64,000 nt of DNA from Microbulbifer yueqingensis. Lineage in GTDB: Bacteria; Pseudomonadota; Gammaproteobacteria; Pseudomonadales; Cellvibrionaceae. The notes beneath the pieces were generated by a model. The model had not been told where the DNA came from. It ran no database searches and saw nothing but the letters and a program-made list of their open reading frames with translations. The position numbers were made by a program, and so were the translations under genes. Below are positions 45,448-53,002 of this stretch, in pieces (the stretch's first letter is position 1; each line of letters opens with the position of its first letter). Location: positions 434,001 to 498,000 of the forward strand of contig NZ_FNFH01000002.1 in assembly GCF_900100355.1 (NCBI RefSeq). Reading direction: 5' to 3'.

Positions 45448-46475
45448 ATACCGAGTTCCTGGCCGGCGGCCTTACCTATGCAGAGTGGTTACCGGTAATC
45501 TTCATCGGGCTGATGGGAATGGCGGTACTCATCTACGCCATCCTGGATGGCTACGATCTCGGGGTCGGCATCCTGCTGCCAATGGACTCCGAGCACGAAC
45601 CCCAGCGCGACATCATGATCGCCTCAATAGGCCCCTTCTGGGATGCCAACGAAACCTGGCTGGTACTCGCCATCGGCATTCTGCTGATCGCCTTCCCTTC
45701 CGCGCACAGCATGATCCTGATGCATCTGTATATACCTGCGGCGATCATGCTGATCGGCCTGATCATGCGCGGCGTGGCTTTTGATTTTCGCGCCAAGGCG
45801 GCGGTGGACCTCAAGCTCACCTGGGACCGCACCTTCAAGGCCGGCTCCCTGCTGACCACGCTCACCCAGGGCTACATGCTCGGCCAGTACATCATGGGCT
45901 TCAATACCGAGTGGAATGCAGTCGCATTCTCCTGCCTGAGCGCGCTCGGCGTCACCGCGGCCTACTCCTATGTGGGCGGGGCCTGGCTGGTAATGAAAAC
46001 CGAGGAGGAACTGCAGCGCCGTGCAGTCAGCTGGACCAAGAATGCCGGTCGCGCGACATTCATCGGCGTGGTGGCGGTCTCGATCGTCAACCCGCTGGTG
46101 AATCCCGGTGTTTTCGATCGCTGGTTTACTTACCCGCTGGTGATGTTCGTCCTGCTGATTCCGGCTGCCACTTTTGCCATTTTCGTTTTCAACGATCGAT
46201 TGCTCGCACGGCTTCCCAAGGAAAATGATCGCTACTGCCGTGTACCTTTCTTCCTGAGCGTAACGATTTTCCTGCTGTGCTTTACCGGTCTCGCCTTCAG
46301 TTTCTTTCCGGAAATTGTCCCGGGCAAGCTGGATATCTGGGAGGCCGCCAGCGCAACAGAGTCATTAAGCTTTATCCTGGTCGGCACTGCGATCGTCGTT
46401 CCCCTGATCCTGGCCTACACCGTACTGGCCTACCGGGTATTCCATGGCAAGGCTTCACACCTGAAATACCACTGA
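45444..46475 (+). CDS. cioB: Cytochrome bd-type quinol oxidase subunit II (CioB-like)
   Basis: Second subunit of the bd oxidase, 343 residues, about eight or nine transmembrane helices. Visible are ILDGYDLGVGILLPM near residue 33, PFWDANETWLVLA near 64 and AFDFRAKA near 112. It starts within the end of cioA (ATGA overlap), ensuring equal synthesis. I find no small CydX-type frame or T-run terminator just downstream. Confidence 0.95.
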   Translation: MNTEFLAGGLTYAEWLPVIFIGLMGMAVLIYAILDGYDLGVGILLPMDSEHEPQRDIMIASIGPFWDANETWLVLAIGILLIAFPSAHSMILMHLYIPAAIMLIGLIMRGVAFDFRAKAAVDLKLTWDRTFKAGSLLTTLTQGYMLGQYIMGFNTEWNAVAFSCLSALGVTAAYSYVGGAWLVMKTEEELQRRAVSWTKNAGRATFIGVVAVSIVNPLVNPGVFDRWFTYPLVMFVLLIPAATFAIFVFNDRLLARLPKENDRYCRVPFFLSVTIFLLCFTGLAFSFFPEIVPGKLDIWEAASATESLSFILVGTAIVVPLILAYTVLAYRVFHGKASHLKYH

Positions 46476-47225
46476 GCGTAAACCTGCATATCCCTGGAGG
46501 CCTGCAGGTCGGTACGGACTGCCCAGTCCCATTGTGGCGCCACCTGCTCGCGACACGCCTGGAGGGCAAGTTTCCTTTCCCCGGCGTGCGCAGCTCCTCC
46601 GGCAACCGGAAACAGACACCGGATCCCCCTGCCGGGCTGCTCACATCGGGACCAGGGAAAACCGGTAACTTCCGAGCAACCTGAACAAAAGTTCAATTTA
46701 AAAAGGTCGCCGATGATTACCGGGACATTATGTTTTGAGACCTGCATCAAATTCACTGAATTGACTTGACGGCGCGCACGGAAAAAACGTGATAAGAATC
46801 TTTCCAACCCCAATAAAAATTTATACCATCCTGCGCTCTTGGATGATTTGATAATAAAAAAGAGCCAATAAAATAAATTGGCACATAAAAGCAAAAATTA
46901 AGGTCAGGGAGGATCGCCAGCCCAAATGCTGATAGCGCATATCCGGAAGTCCCTGCCCGACTGAGTAATCATTTGGATAACAACCTGAAAGTTATTTAAA
47001 GCAATGGACGCGAATATTACCGATTACAACCAGAAGCCTCTTCTCTCCCGGTCGAGATTTCTTAGCGGAAGATCCGTCCCGGCGCCCCATACGCCCTGGC
47101 GTTTGACCGAGGCCAGCTAGCCACAGCCGACTTTGCTGCCGGCCCGTCGAACGGCTGCTGCCTTCCCCCCTGTCCTATAGCGACGGGGGCTGTGGAAGCG
47201 GTCCCGGTCCAACCGCGCGAGGACG
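46476..47225. other. Long intergenic region with AT-rich island
   Basis: About 750 bases without a convincing gene. From about 46690 to 47030 the base composition is much more AT-rich than the surroundings. An inverted repeat GCCAAT-AAAATAA-ATTGGC lies at 46864-46882. The region presumably holds the promoter of the TetR gene at 47226 and may be a decayed or foreign segment. Confidence 0.45.
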
Positions 47226-47918
47226 ATGACTGTGAAATACTGGAGTAGAGAATTGAGCGATACTGATCAAGTGACGCTGGGTAAGCGCGAACTGGCCCTG
47301 CCCCGCAAGCCCCAGCGAAGAAACGGCCGAGAGAAATACGAGAAGCTACTGGACACCCTGGAATCGCTGCTTTCGGAACGGGAAGCCAGCGAAATCACGC
47401 TTGCCGACCTGAGCGAAGCGGCAGGTGTCCCAACTGCTTCGATTTACCATTTCTTCCCCAGCAAGGATGCCGCGCTGACAGCGCTGGCCGAGCGCTATTT
47501 TGATACCAACTTCCGCCAGGATGCCTTTCGCCCGGCAGCCACGGAATACACTAGCTGGCAGGAACTGGTATGCCTGGTCAGCGAGCGCGCCCTTTCCTAT
47601 TACCAGTCAAACAGCTCGATGCAAAAACTCCGGTTCGGGCCCAACGCCACCTGGGCGATCCGCGACCTGATCATGGGCAATAACCAGCGACTGGCTGAAG
47701 TCATGTTTGAGGCCTGTAGCCGCAGCTTCCTGCTGCCGGATTCCAATGACTGGCACTCGCGGTTCTTGCTGGCAGTGGGCATCAGCGATGCATTCTGGGC
47801 CATGTCCTATTCCCGCTACGGGCGGATTACCGGGGAACTGGTCAGCGAATCCAAGCGTGCCACCATCGCTTACCTGAAAATGTATATCGGTGAGCTGCTG
47901 GAGAGGCGCACCGGCTGA
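47226..47918 (+). CDS. TetR/AcrR-family transcriptional regulator
   Basis: Regulator of 230 residues with a basic N-terminal arm, then a TetR helix-turn-helix at about 38-85 (ITLADLSEAAGVPTASIYHFFPSKDAAL) and an all-helical ligand domain. The arm before the first helix is about 35 residues, longer than usual. Its target is not obvious; it converges on the cupin gene with a 29-base gap, so probably does not share a promoter with it. An AT-rich spacer lies upstream. Confidence 0.92.
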   Translation: MTVKYWSRELSDTDQVTLGKRELALPRKPQRRNGREKYEKLLDTLESLLSEREASEITLADLSEAAGVPTASIYHFFPSKDAALTALAERYFDTNFRQDAFRPAATEYTSWQELVCLVSERALSYYQSNSSMQKLRFGPNATWAIRDLIMGNNQRLAEVMFEACSRSFLLPDSNDWHSRFLLAVGISDAFWAMSYSRYGRITGELVSESKRATIAYLKMYIGELLERRTG

Positions 47919-47947
47919 CTCGCTGCCGCCACTGCGCCACTTGTCGG

Positions 47948-48625
47948 TCACAGATGATTGCGGGCGCCCATTCCGCTGAGATGTCCCGTCTTGCGGTAAA
48001 TCAGGGCCGGCCCCCCGGTAGTGGATAATGCGTGCACTTCGCCCGGCGGGTTGCGGATCCAGCTGCCTGCCGGGTAACTTCCCAGGTCGTCACGCAGCAC
48101 TCCCTCAAGCACGAGAATCTCCTCGCCGCCGCTCGGGTCGGGATCCCGAAATTCCCTCCCGGGTTCCAGGCGCATGAGAGTTACCCGCTCCCTGTCCAGC
48201 GCATGCAGGGGTAAGACCTTCGCTTCCGTGCCGGATTGCCAGTTGGCCGTCCCGGCATCAATTACGGTACGGCTGGTCTCGTTTTCGCTATGCTGGTGCA
48301 GCTTGACAAAAATGACGCAGCCCTGCGCTCCTACCCGGGGACGATGGTGCGAGCCAATGGGATTGCGAATATAGGTGCCGGCGGGATACGAGCCATGCTC
48401 ATCGGCAAATTCACCCTCGAGCACAAGTATTTCCTCGCCACCGCCGTGTTCATGGGAGGGAAATTCACTATCGGGGGCATAGCGCACCAACGAAGTCGCG
48501 CGCGCCACTTCCCCGCCGATACGGTCCAGCATCATCCGTTCGACACCCTCGACAGGCGATGGCTTCCAGTCGTATTCATCCGGCAGCACGACGGCGCGCC
48601 GGGTAAAATCGGCATTCAGTTTCAT
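47948..48625 (-). CDS. Double-cupin protein (ChrR-type cupin repeat)
   Basis: The 225-residue protein contains two ChrR-like cupin modules. The first (about 20-115) has the metal-type HxH in SHEHGGGEEILVLEG and later GSHH. The second (about 120-220) repeats GGEEILVLEG and GSYPAG but has DPDPS where the HxH should be, so it may have lost the metal. ChrR cupins are known as anti-sigma partners or as free-standing acetylacetonase-like oxygenases; there is no ECF sigma gene here and no N-terminal zinc anti-sigma domain, so I favour an enzyme or small-molecule binder. Confidence 0.85.
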   Translation of the reverse strand: MKLNADFTRRAVVLPDEYDWKPSPVEGVERMMLDRIGGEVARATSLVRYAPDSEFPSHEHGGGEEILVLEGEFADEHGSYPAGTYIRNPIGSHHRPRVGAQGCVIFVKLHQHSENETSRTVIDAGTANWQSGTEAKVLPLHALDRERVTLMRLEPGREFRDPDPSGGEEILVLEGVLRDDLGSYPAGSWIRNPPGEVHALSTTGGPALIYRKTGHLSGMGARNHL

Positions 48626-48889
48626 AGTGAATTCCTGGCGCTAAGAGGGGATATTTCCGACGACATGCTAGTCACAGCTTGTAGACAACGCAATTAATGT
48701 AGCCGGCCGCAGGGGCGGGGATACCGCCGCCCATAAGCCCGGGCAGGAGGACAACAGGAAACTGGCGCCGTTCCACTTATAGTTGGCGCTGCAACCAACC
48801 TCGTCACCCACCGGCCAGCTTACACTGCTCCCGAGCCATGAAGAGCAGGTCCGGCTGGCCGCAGCAGCAAATCAACGAAGGAGCCCCCT

Positions 48890-49153
48890 ATGCCCTATAT
48901 CGAAGCCCACACCCTCGAGCGCGACTTTCCGGAACACGTGGATATCATCAAGCAGCTCTACGAAGAGAACCTTGAATTCAAGCTTGAGAGCGAGCGGTAT
49001 CACCAGCTGGACAAGAAGATCCGGGGCCTGGAGGCCGCCGGGGTGACCACCGATGACCAGAACTACAACTCCCTGAAAAGACTGCGGGTACAGATGAAAG
49101 ACCAACTGTACCAGCAGATCATCGATTTCAGCCCGGCGCACGAACCGGGTTGA
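48890..49153 (+). CDS. YdcH family (DUF465) small protein
   Basis: An 87-residue helical protein of the DUF465 family: EAHTLERDFPEHVDIIKQLYEENLEFK, then RYHQLDKKIRGLE and a final LKRLRVQMKDQLYQQI helix. Most DUF465 proteins are shorter versions of this coiled-coil hairpin with unknown function. It is a clear paralogue of the gene at 49434, with a 280-base spacer that holds no gene. Confidence 0.9.
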   Translation: MPYIEAHTLERDFPEHVDIIKQLYEENLEFKLESERYHQLDKKIRGLEAAGVTTDDQNYNSLKRLRVQMKDQLYQQIIDFSPAHEPG

Positions 49154-49433
49154 GCAGCGCACTGGCTTCCCGGCGGGCGCGGCGCCTGGCCTGACCAGCC
49201 ACCGCGCCCTCGTCCACACCGAAAATCGCCCCGTGGGGCGGCGTATCCCCAATGCGCTCCCGCCACTGACAAAGCGCTCCCGCTTAAAGCACTGTCTATT
49301 ACGGCGTGCATCTTTCGGGGCCGCTAACATCCCTGCAAACCATTATTGTTTGTGTTTACGAATTTCAGGTGGATGTCGCCGAAGATAACTACAATATTGA
49401 CGTGGCAGATCAAAAATTAGCCAGGAGTCGCCA

Positions 49434-49688
49434 ATGGCCATAGACCCCCATACCCTGGAAGCGGATTTCCCCGAGTACACGGACACAATCCGCCGGCTAA
49501 ACGAACAGGATCTCGAATTCAAGACCCAGAGCGACGACTACCACCGACTGGATAAGCAGATACGGGGCCTTGAAGGGCGCGGAGTCGCCACGGATGACCA
49601 GCACTTCACCTCATTGAAGATTCAGCGCGCTCACATGAAGGATCGCCTCTACCGACGCATTTCCAACAGCCACCCCCAACAGCACTGA
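49434..49688 (+). CDS. YdcH family (DUF465) small protein, second copy
   Basis: An 84-residue paralogue of the preceding gene: DPHTLEADFPEYTDTIRRLNEQDLEFK, YHRLDKQIRGLEGRGVATDDQ and a C-terminal basic helix LKIQRAHMKDRLYRRI. Strong conservation of the central DKxIRGLE and TDDQ segments between the copies shows real coding and points to an old tandem duplication. It has its own ribosome site (AGGAG). Confidence 0.9.
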   Translation: MAIDPHTLEADFPEYTDTIRRLNEQDLEFKTQSDDYHRLDKQIRGLEGRGVATDDQHFTSLKIQRAHMKDRLYRRISNSHPQQH

Positions 49689-49816
49689 GATACGCAGCAA
49701 GGGGCGGGTGCCAGGCCATCCGCCCTGCCTCGTAGACACCCGACGGCCTCTTCTGCACACTGCCACAAGACAGTGTGGCGCCTCGCCTTCCGGCGCCAGT
49801 AAAGGGAGAAGTCGTT

Positions 49817-50419
49817 GTGAAGCTTTTTTTTACCCATTCATCCCCTTATGCCCGCACCGTGCGCATCCTGCTCCGCGAGAGCGGGCTGACGGGCCAGGTG
49901 CAGGAAATCGAGGCGCACCCTTTCAGCGACTCCCCGGAACCTGCCACCAGCAACCCGCTCGGCAAGGTACCCTGCCTGGTGCGCGCCGACGGCGAGGCGG
50001 TGATGGACAGCGAGGTGATCTGCCGCTTTATTGACCAGGAACTGGGCGACGGCCACGCCGGTCGGGCGCTGGAGCAAAACTGGCCGCTGCAGACTTTTTA
50101 CAGCGTGAGCAATGGCCTTATAGATACGCTGGTCTTGCGACGGGTGGAGTTGGCTCGTGCGGAACAGGGGCTGCGCTCTGACTTCTGGTGGGGTCGGTAC
50201 AACGCCGCCGTCTCGCGGACCCTCACTTACCTCGAGCTCCGCCTGGAGCTGTTGCCGGATCACCTCTCACTGGCGCATATCAGCCTCGGTGCCGCACTCA
50301 GCTACCTGGATTTCCGCCACAGCGACATCGACTGGCGCGGCCCGCACGGTCAATTGGCAGCCCTGTCGGACGAGCTCGAGCGACGGCCGGCATTCCGGGA
50401 TACCCCACTGCGGGACTGA
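49817..50419 (+). CDS. Glutathione S-transferase family protein
   Basis: GST-fold enzyme of 200 residues. I chose the GTG at 49817 because GGGAG lies eight bases upstream and the protein then begins directly with the first GST strand (KLFFTHSSPYARTVRILL); an ATG 42 bases earlier adds an unlikely leader. Thioredoxin-like domain residues about 1-75 include Ser/Tyr/Arg at the glutathione-activating position, the cis-Pro in GKVPCLV and the MDSEVICRFID glutathione-binding segment. A helical domain follows. Substrate unknown. It converges on the membrane-protein gene at 50438. Confidence 0.9.
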   Translation: MKLFFTHSSPYARTVRILLRESGLTGQVQEIEAHPFSDSPEPATSNPLGKVPCLVRADGEAVMDSEVICRFIDQELGDGHAGRALEQNWPLQTFYSVSNGLIDTLVLRRVELARAEQGLRSDFWWGRYNAAVSRTLTYLELRLELLPDHLSLAHISLGAALSYLDFRHSDIDWRGPHGQLAALSDELERRPAFRDTPLRD

Positions 50420-50437
50420 GTTTCGCCGGGCGGGGGC

Positions 50438-51085
50438 TCAGAGAGCCATCAGGGCCGCAATCCCGGCCGCAGCCAGCAATGCAAAGGCCCAGATCAGGTC
50501 GAAGTTCACCCACTGCTGGCGCAGTATCGCCAGGCCGAACTTCCGGTAGACAAACCAGGCCGTGGTTCCCATGACCAGCAGCATGGCAAGGGTATGTAGT
50601 ATCACGGCAACCAGCATTCCCCCTCCTCCCGGCGCACCATGGCCGGCGTGGCCCGCATGCCCACTCTCCATGCCGGCGGCAACACCGAGCAACGCCGGCA
50701 CCACCATAAGCCCGGCCCCGTGCGCAGTCGCCATCAGGAAGGACCACAGGAACAGGTCCCGGAAGCCCACCTTCATGCCGACCCAGCGCGGGTGGCGATA
50801 GTAGTTGAATAGTTTGTACAGACCGAACAGCAACAGGACGCCGGCGGTGATCCACTGCAGGGTGGGCAGCGAAGCCACCCGCAGGCCCAGCAGCACCAGC
50901 ACCACGGCCAGGGAGATGGCGAGCGCATGCCCGGCAGCGATCGGGAGCAACGACAACCAGATTACCCGCTCACGCTGTTGCTGCAGCCCCAGGGACAGGG
51001 CGAACAGCCAGCCCATGCCCGGGTTCAGTCCGTGGAAGGCACCAAACCCGAGCATCGCCAGCCAGGGCCCAATGGGACCTAACAT
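50438..51085 (-). CDS. Polytopic membrane protein with His-rich loop, downstream of SBP56
   Basis: I chose the ATG at 51085 (215 residues, six predicted transmembrane helices); the preceding 48 codons overlap SBP56 and are not membrane-like. Near residue 14 is FHGLNPGMGWLFALSLGLQ, similar in place and form to the HxLxPGH-type helix of nickel/cobalt and UreH/HupE-like permeases. A loop near 135-150 has repeats of GHAGH and ends in Gly-rich GAPGGGG, suggesting metal binding. It starts 16 bases after the SBP56 stop and is surely co-transcribed. I do not know the substrate; metal supply to SBP56 is a guess. Confidence 0.75.
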   Translation of the reverse strand: MLGPIGPWLAMLGFGAFHGLNPGMGWLFALSLGLQQQRERVIWLSLLPIAAGHALAISLAVVLVLLGLRVASLPTLQWITAGVLLLFGLYKLFNYYRHPRWVGMKVGFRDLFLWSFLMATAHGAGLMVVPALLGVAAGMESGHAGHAGHGAPGGGGMLVAVILHTLAMLLVMGTTAWFVYRKFGLAILRQQWVNFDLIWAFALLAAAGIAALMAL

Positions 51086-51101
51086 ACTCTCGCCCACGTG
51101 G

Positions 51102-52499
51102 TCATGAGGGATAGCAGAAGGAATCCGTCGAGGAGTCGCCACCCTCGAGCCGGATCTGGTGCACGCGCGTCTCGCCGAAATCCACAAAGAAATCCGGATC
51201 CAGCTGAATACCGCCATCCGGATCCACATCCACTTTCACCATCCAGCCCCCCATCCTGTCCGGGTAAAACTGGTCATCCCAGGTGCTGTAGAGGGAATTG
51301 GTGAAATAGACCCGCCGGCCGTCACGGCTGATCTCCACCATCTGCGGGCCACCCAGCAGGGGATCCGCGGAGCGGGGGTGAGGAGCCTTGTTGACGATGC
51401 CGCCAATCACGACCTTGCCGGCCAGCTTCGGGTTGAAGGGGTCGGAGACATCATACTGATGCAGCTCACCGGTACCCCAGCAGGAGACATACAGGAAGCG
51501 GTCATCCAGTGACAGGTCGATATCACTGACCAGCGGCGGAACCGCGCTGAAGTCCTTCAATGCGGGCGGCAGGTCGTCGGGATCCGCCGGCTCGGCCGGA
51601 ATGGTGATGACCTTTTCCATCCGCCATTCGCCGTCTTTGCGATGCCATAACCAAATCGAAGCCGACAGGTCCTCCGTGCTGATGACCACCCCGGCAAAAC
51701 CGTAGGTCTTGCGTGGGTCATGGGCGGGGCGCAGCTCCAGCACCATCTGGTGCTGCGCACCCAGGTCGATGGTCTGGCTTAGTTTACGCTTGCGGAGATC
51801 CCAGAAATGGATCCGGTGACCATACTTCTGGCCCAGCAGGTCCTCCGGCACCAGGCCGTCTTCAAACTGGCGCGGTTTGGCCCACTCACTGCTGACCAGG
51901 GTATCCTCGGCCAGGTGCCACCAGAAATCGTAGGCCAGCTCCTGGTCGCCGCGCTCGATCTCCCAGGGACCGATCACATCGAAGCTGAAGTGATCCAGCA
52001 GGAAAATGCCGCCGGGCCCATCGTCGCCGTTGGCCGAGCCCATGGCGCTCACATAGATGGCGTCGGGGCCACAATGTACGGTGTGCGGGCGACTGTAGCC
52101 CGACTTGGCCATTACCTCCTCCGGTTCGATCACCCTGGCGATGCGTGGCCGTCGCGGGTCCGGCTTGGTATCGATAATGTAGAGCCGCGAGCTGCGGACC
52201 CCGGGCACCACCAGGTAACGGCGCTCGAGATGAGGATGCGGCGCATAGGGACACAGCGCCGAGCTGCAGGCATTCCAGCCGAAGTGGTGCAATTCGTCGT
52301 CCAGGTGCGGCAGGTCCAGCGCATTTACCACTTCGCCGTAGCTGGGGGAATGCGGGTCCAGGTCCACTACACGGATACCGTCCGGCTGGTCATTGCGTCC
52401 GTAGTTCAGCGCCGCCACGTAGGCATGCCGCTCGGGAGGCGCCTGCATTGCCATTCTGGCGGAGGGGTAAAAGGACGGATCCGGTTTCCAGAGCGCCAT
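51102..52499 (-). CDS. Selenium-binding protein (SBP56)/methanethiol oxidase family
   Basis: The 465-residue protein belongs to the SBP56 family. Characterised bacterial members are copper-dependent methanethiol oxidases yielding formaldehyde, hydrogen sulfide and hydrogen peroxide. Family marks are HHFGWNACSSALC near 72-84, the HTVHCGPDAIYVSAMG region near 135 and FWWHLAEDTLVSSEW. C-terminal SCWGTGELHQYDVSDPFNPKL and PQMVEISRDGRRVYFTNSLY are also seen. The protein is a seven-bladed propeller in known members. It leads a two-gene unit with a His-rich membrane protein. No SCO1/MauG-type maturation genes are visible next to it. Confidence 0.93.
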   Translation of the reverse strand: MALWKPDPSFYPSARMAMQAPPERHAYVAALNYGRNDQPDGIRVVDLDPHSPSYGEVVNALDLPHLDDELHHFGWNACSSALCPYAPHPHLERRYLVVPGVRSSRLYIIDTKPDPRRPRIARVIEPEEVMAKSGYSRPHTVHCGPDAIYVSAMGSANGDDGPGGIFLLDHFSFDVIGPWEIERGDQELAYDFWWHLAEDTLVSSEWAKPRQFEDGLVPEDLLGQKYGHRIHFWDLRKRKLSQTIDLGAQHQMVLELRPAHDPRKTYGFAGVVISTEDLSASIWLWHRKDGEWRMEKVITIPAEPADPDDLPPALKDFSAVPPLVSDIDLSLDDRFLYVSCWGTGELHQYDVSDPFNPKLAGKVVIGGIVNKAPHPRSADPLLGGPQMVEISRDGRRVYFTNSLYSTWDDQFYPDRMGGWMVKVDVDPDGGIQLDPDFFVDFGETRVHQIRLEGGDSSTDSFCYPS

Positions 52500-52660
52500 A
52501 TTTCCACTCCTGTTTATTCATGTATTGCGGCACAAAAATATGGCTTGGAGTATAGGAGAGCCCTGCAAGCGCCCACCGGGGGAAGGGGAACAGGAGAGAT
52601 AATTGTGCGCCTAATTCAACGCGTCCCGGGTAACGGCTACAGGTCCTTACGTTCAACGAT

Positions 52661-52689
52661 TAAAAATGGCGGGGGGTTCGCCCCCGCCA
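52661..52689 (-). terminator. Rho-independent terminator upstream of SBP56
   Basis: Read on the minus strand, TGGCGGGGG-CGAAC-CCCCCGCCA is followed by TTTTTA. It lies 162 bases before the SBP56 start and thus ends a transcript that begins between here and the next gene to the right, or attenuates one leading into SBP56. Confidence 0.85.
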
Positions 52690-52950
52690 GGAAAGGCTCT
52701 TCACAGGATTCAAGGAACAATGAAGTCACAGCAGCTGAATTCCATGTCCTCCTTTATGCCCCGCCACGGGTCCAATGAGAGGCAGTGTTGTTATAGACGT
52801 CAGGCACTGGATCCCGGCTGCGACAGGCTCCCAGCCTGCCCCCTCCGGGAGATTCCAAATTAGCTCTGTTGGCGCGAAAATCCTATAGGGGTTTCCCCTA
52901 TATGCAGGCCCTGCAAAAGAGCCAGCCCTGGGTCATTGATTGCAGGGCAG
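52690..52950 (-). other. Gap between terminators; candidate small RNA or leader
   Basis: Roughly 260 bases bounded by two minus-strand terminators (52661-52689 and 52955-52980) and containing the palindrome at 52884-52902. No normal gene fits. The layout suggests a short minus-strand transcript starting near the palindrome and ending at 52661, about 200-240 nt. Confidence 0.4.
52884..52902. promoter_or_regulatory. Perfect palindrome (copy 1 of shared operator)
   Basis: TATAGGGGTTTCCCCTATA: eight-base arms with a TTT centre. An 18-of-19 match occurs at 56177-56195. Both lie in non-coding DNA of the same gene cluster. Confidence 0.8.
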
Positions 52951-52954
52951 GAAA

Positions 52955-52980
52955 CAAAAAAGCGGGGCCAGGCCCCGCTT
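52955..52980 (-). terminator. Rho-independent terminator after the metzincin/HAF gene
   Basis: On the minus strand AAGCGGGGCC-T-GGCCCCGCTT runs into a T-run, 23 bases past the stop at 53003. Confidence 0.9.
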
Positions 52981-53002
52981 CGAAGTGCGCCAGGTAGGCG
53001 TA

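Noticed and set aside
46430..46894. Open frame of 154 codons on the minus strand after cioB
   Set aside because: It overlaps the cioB end, has Cys-rich random-looking sequence and no ribosome site.
52710..52745. Eleven-codon minus-strand frame MEFSCCDFIVP behind AGGAGG
   Set aside because: The Shine-Dalgarno match is only two bases from the ATG, too close for good initiation, and the peptide matches nothing I know. I keep the region only as a possible small RNA.
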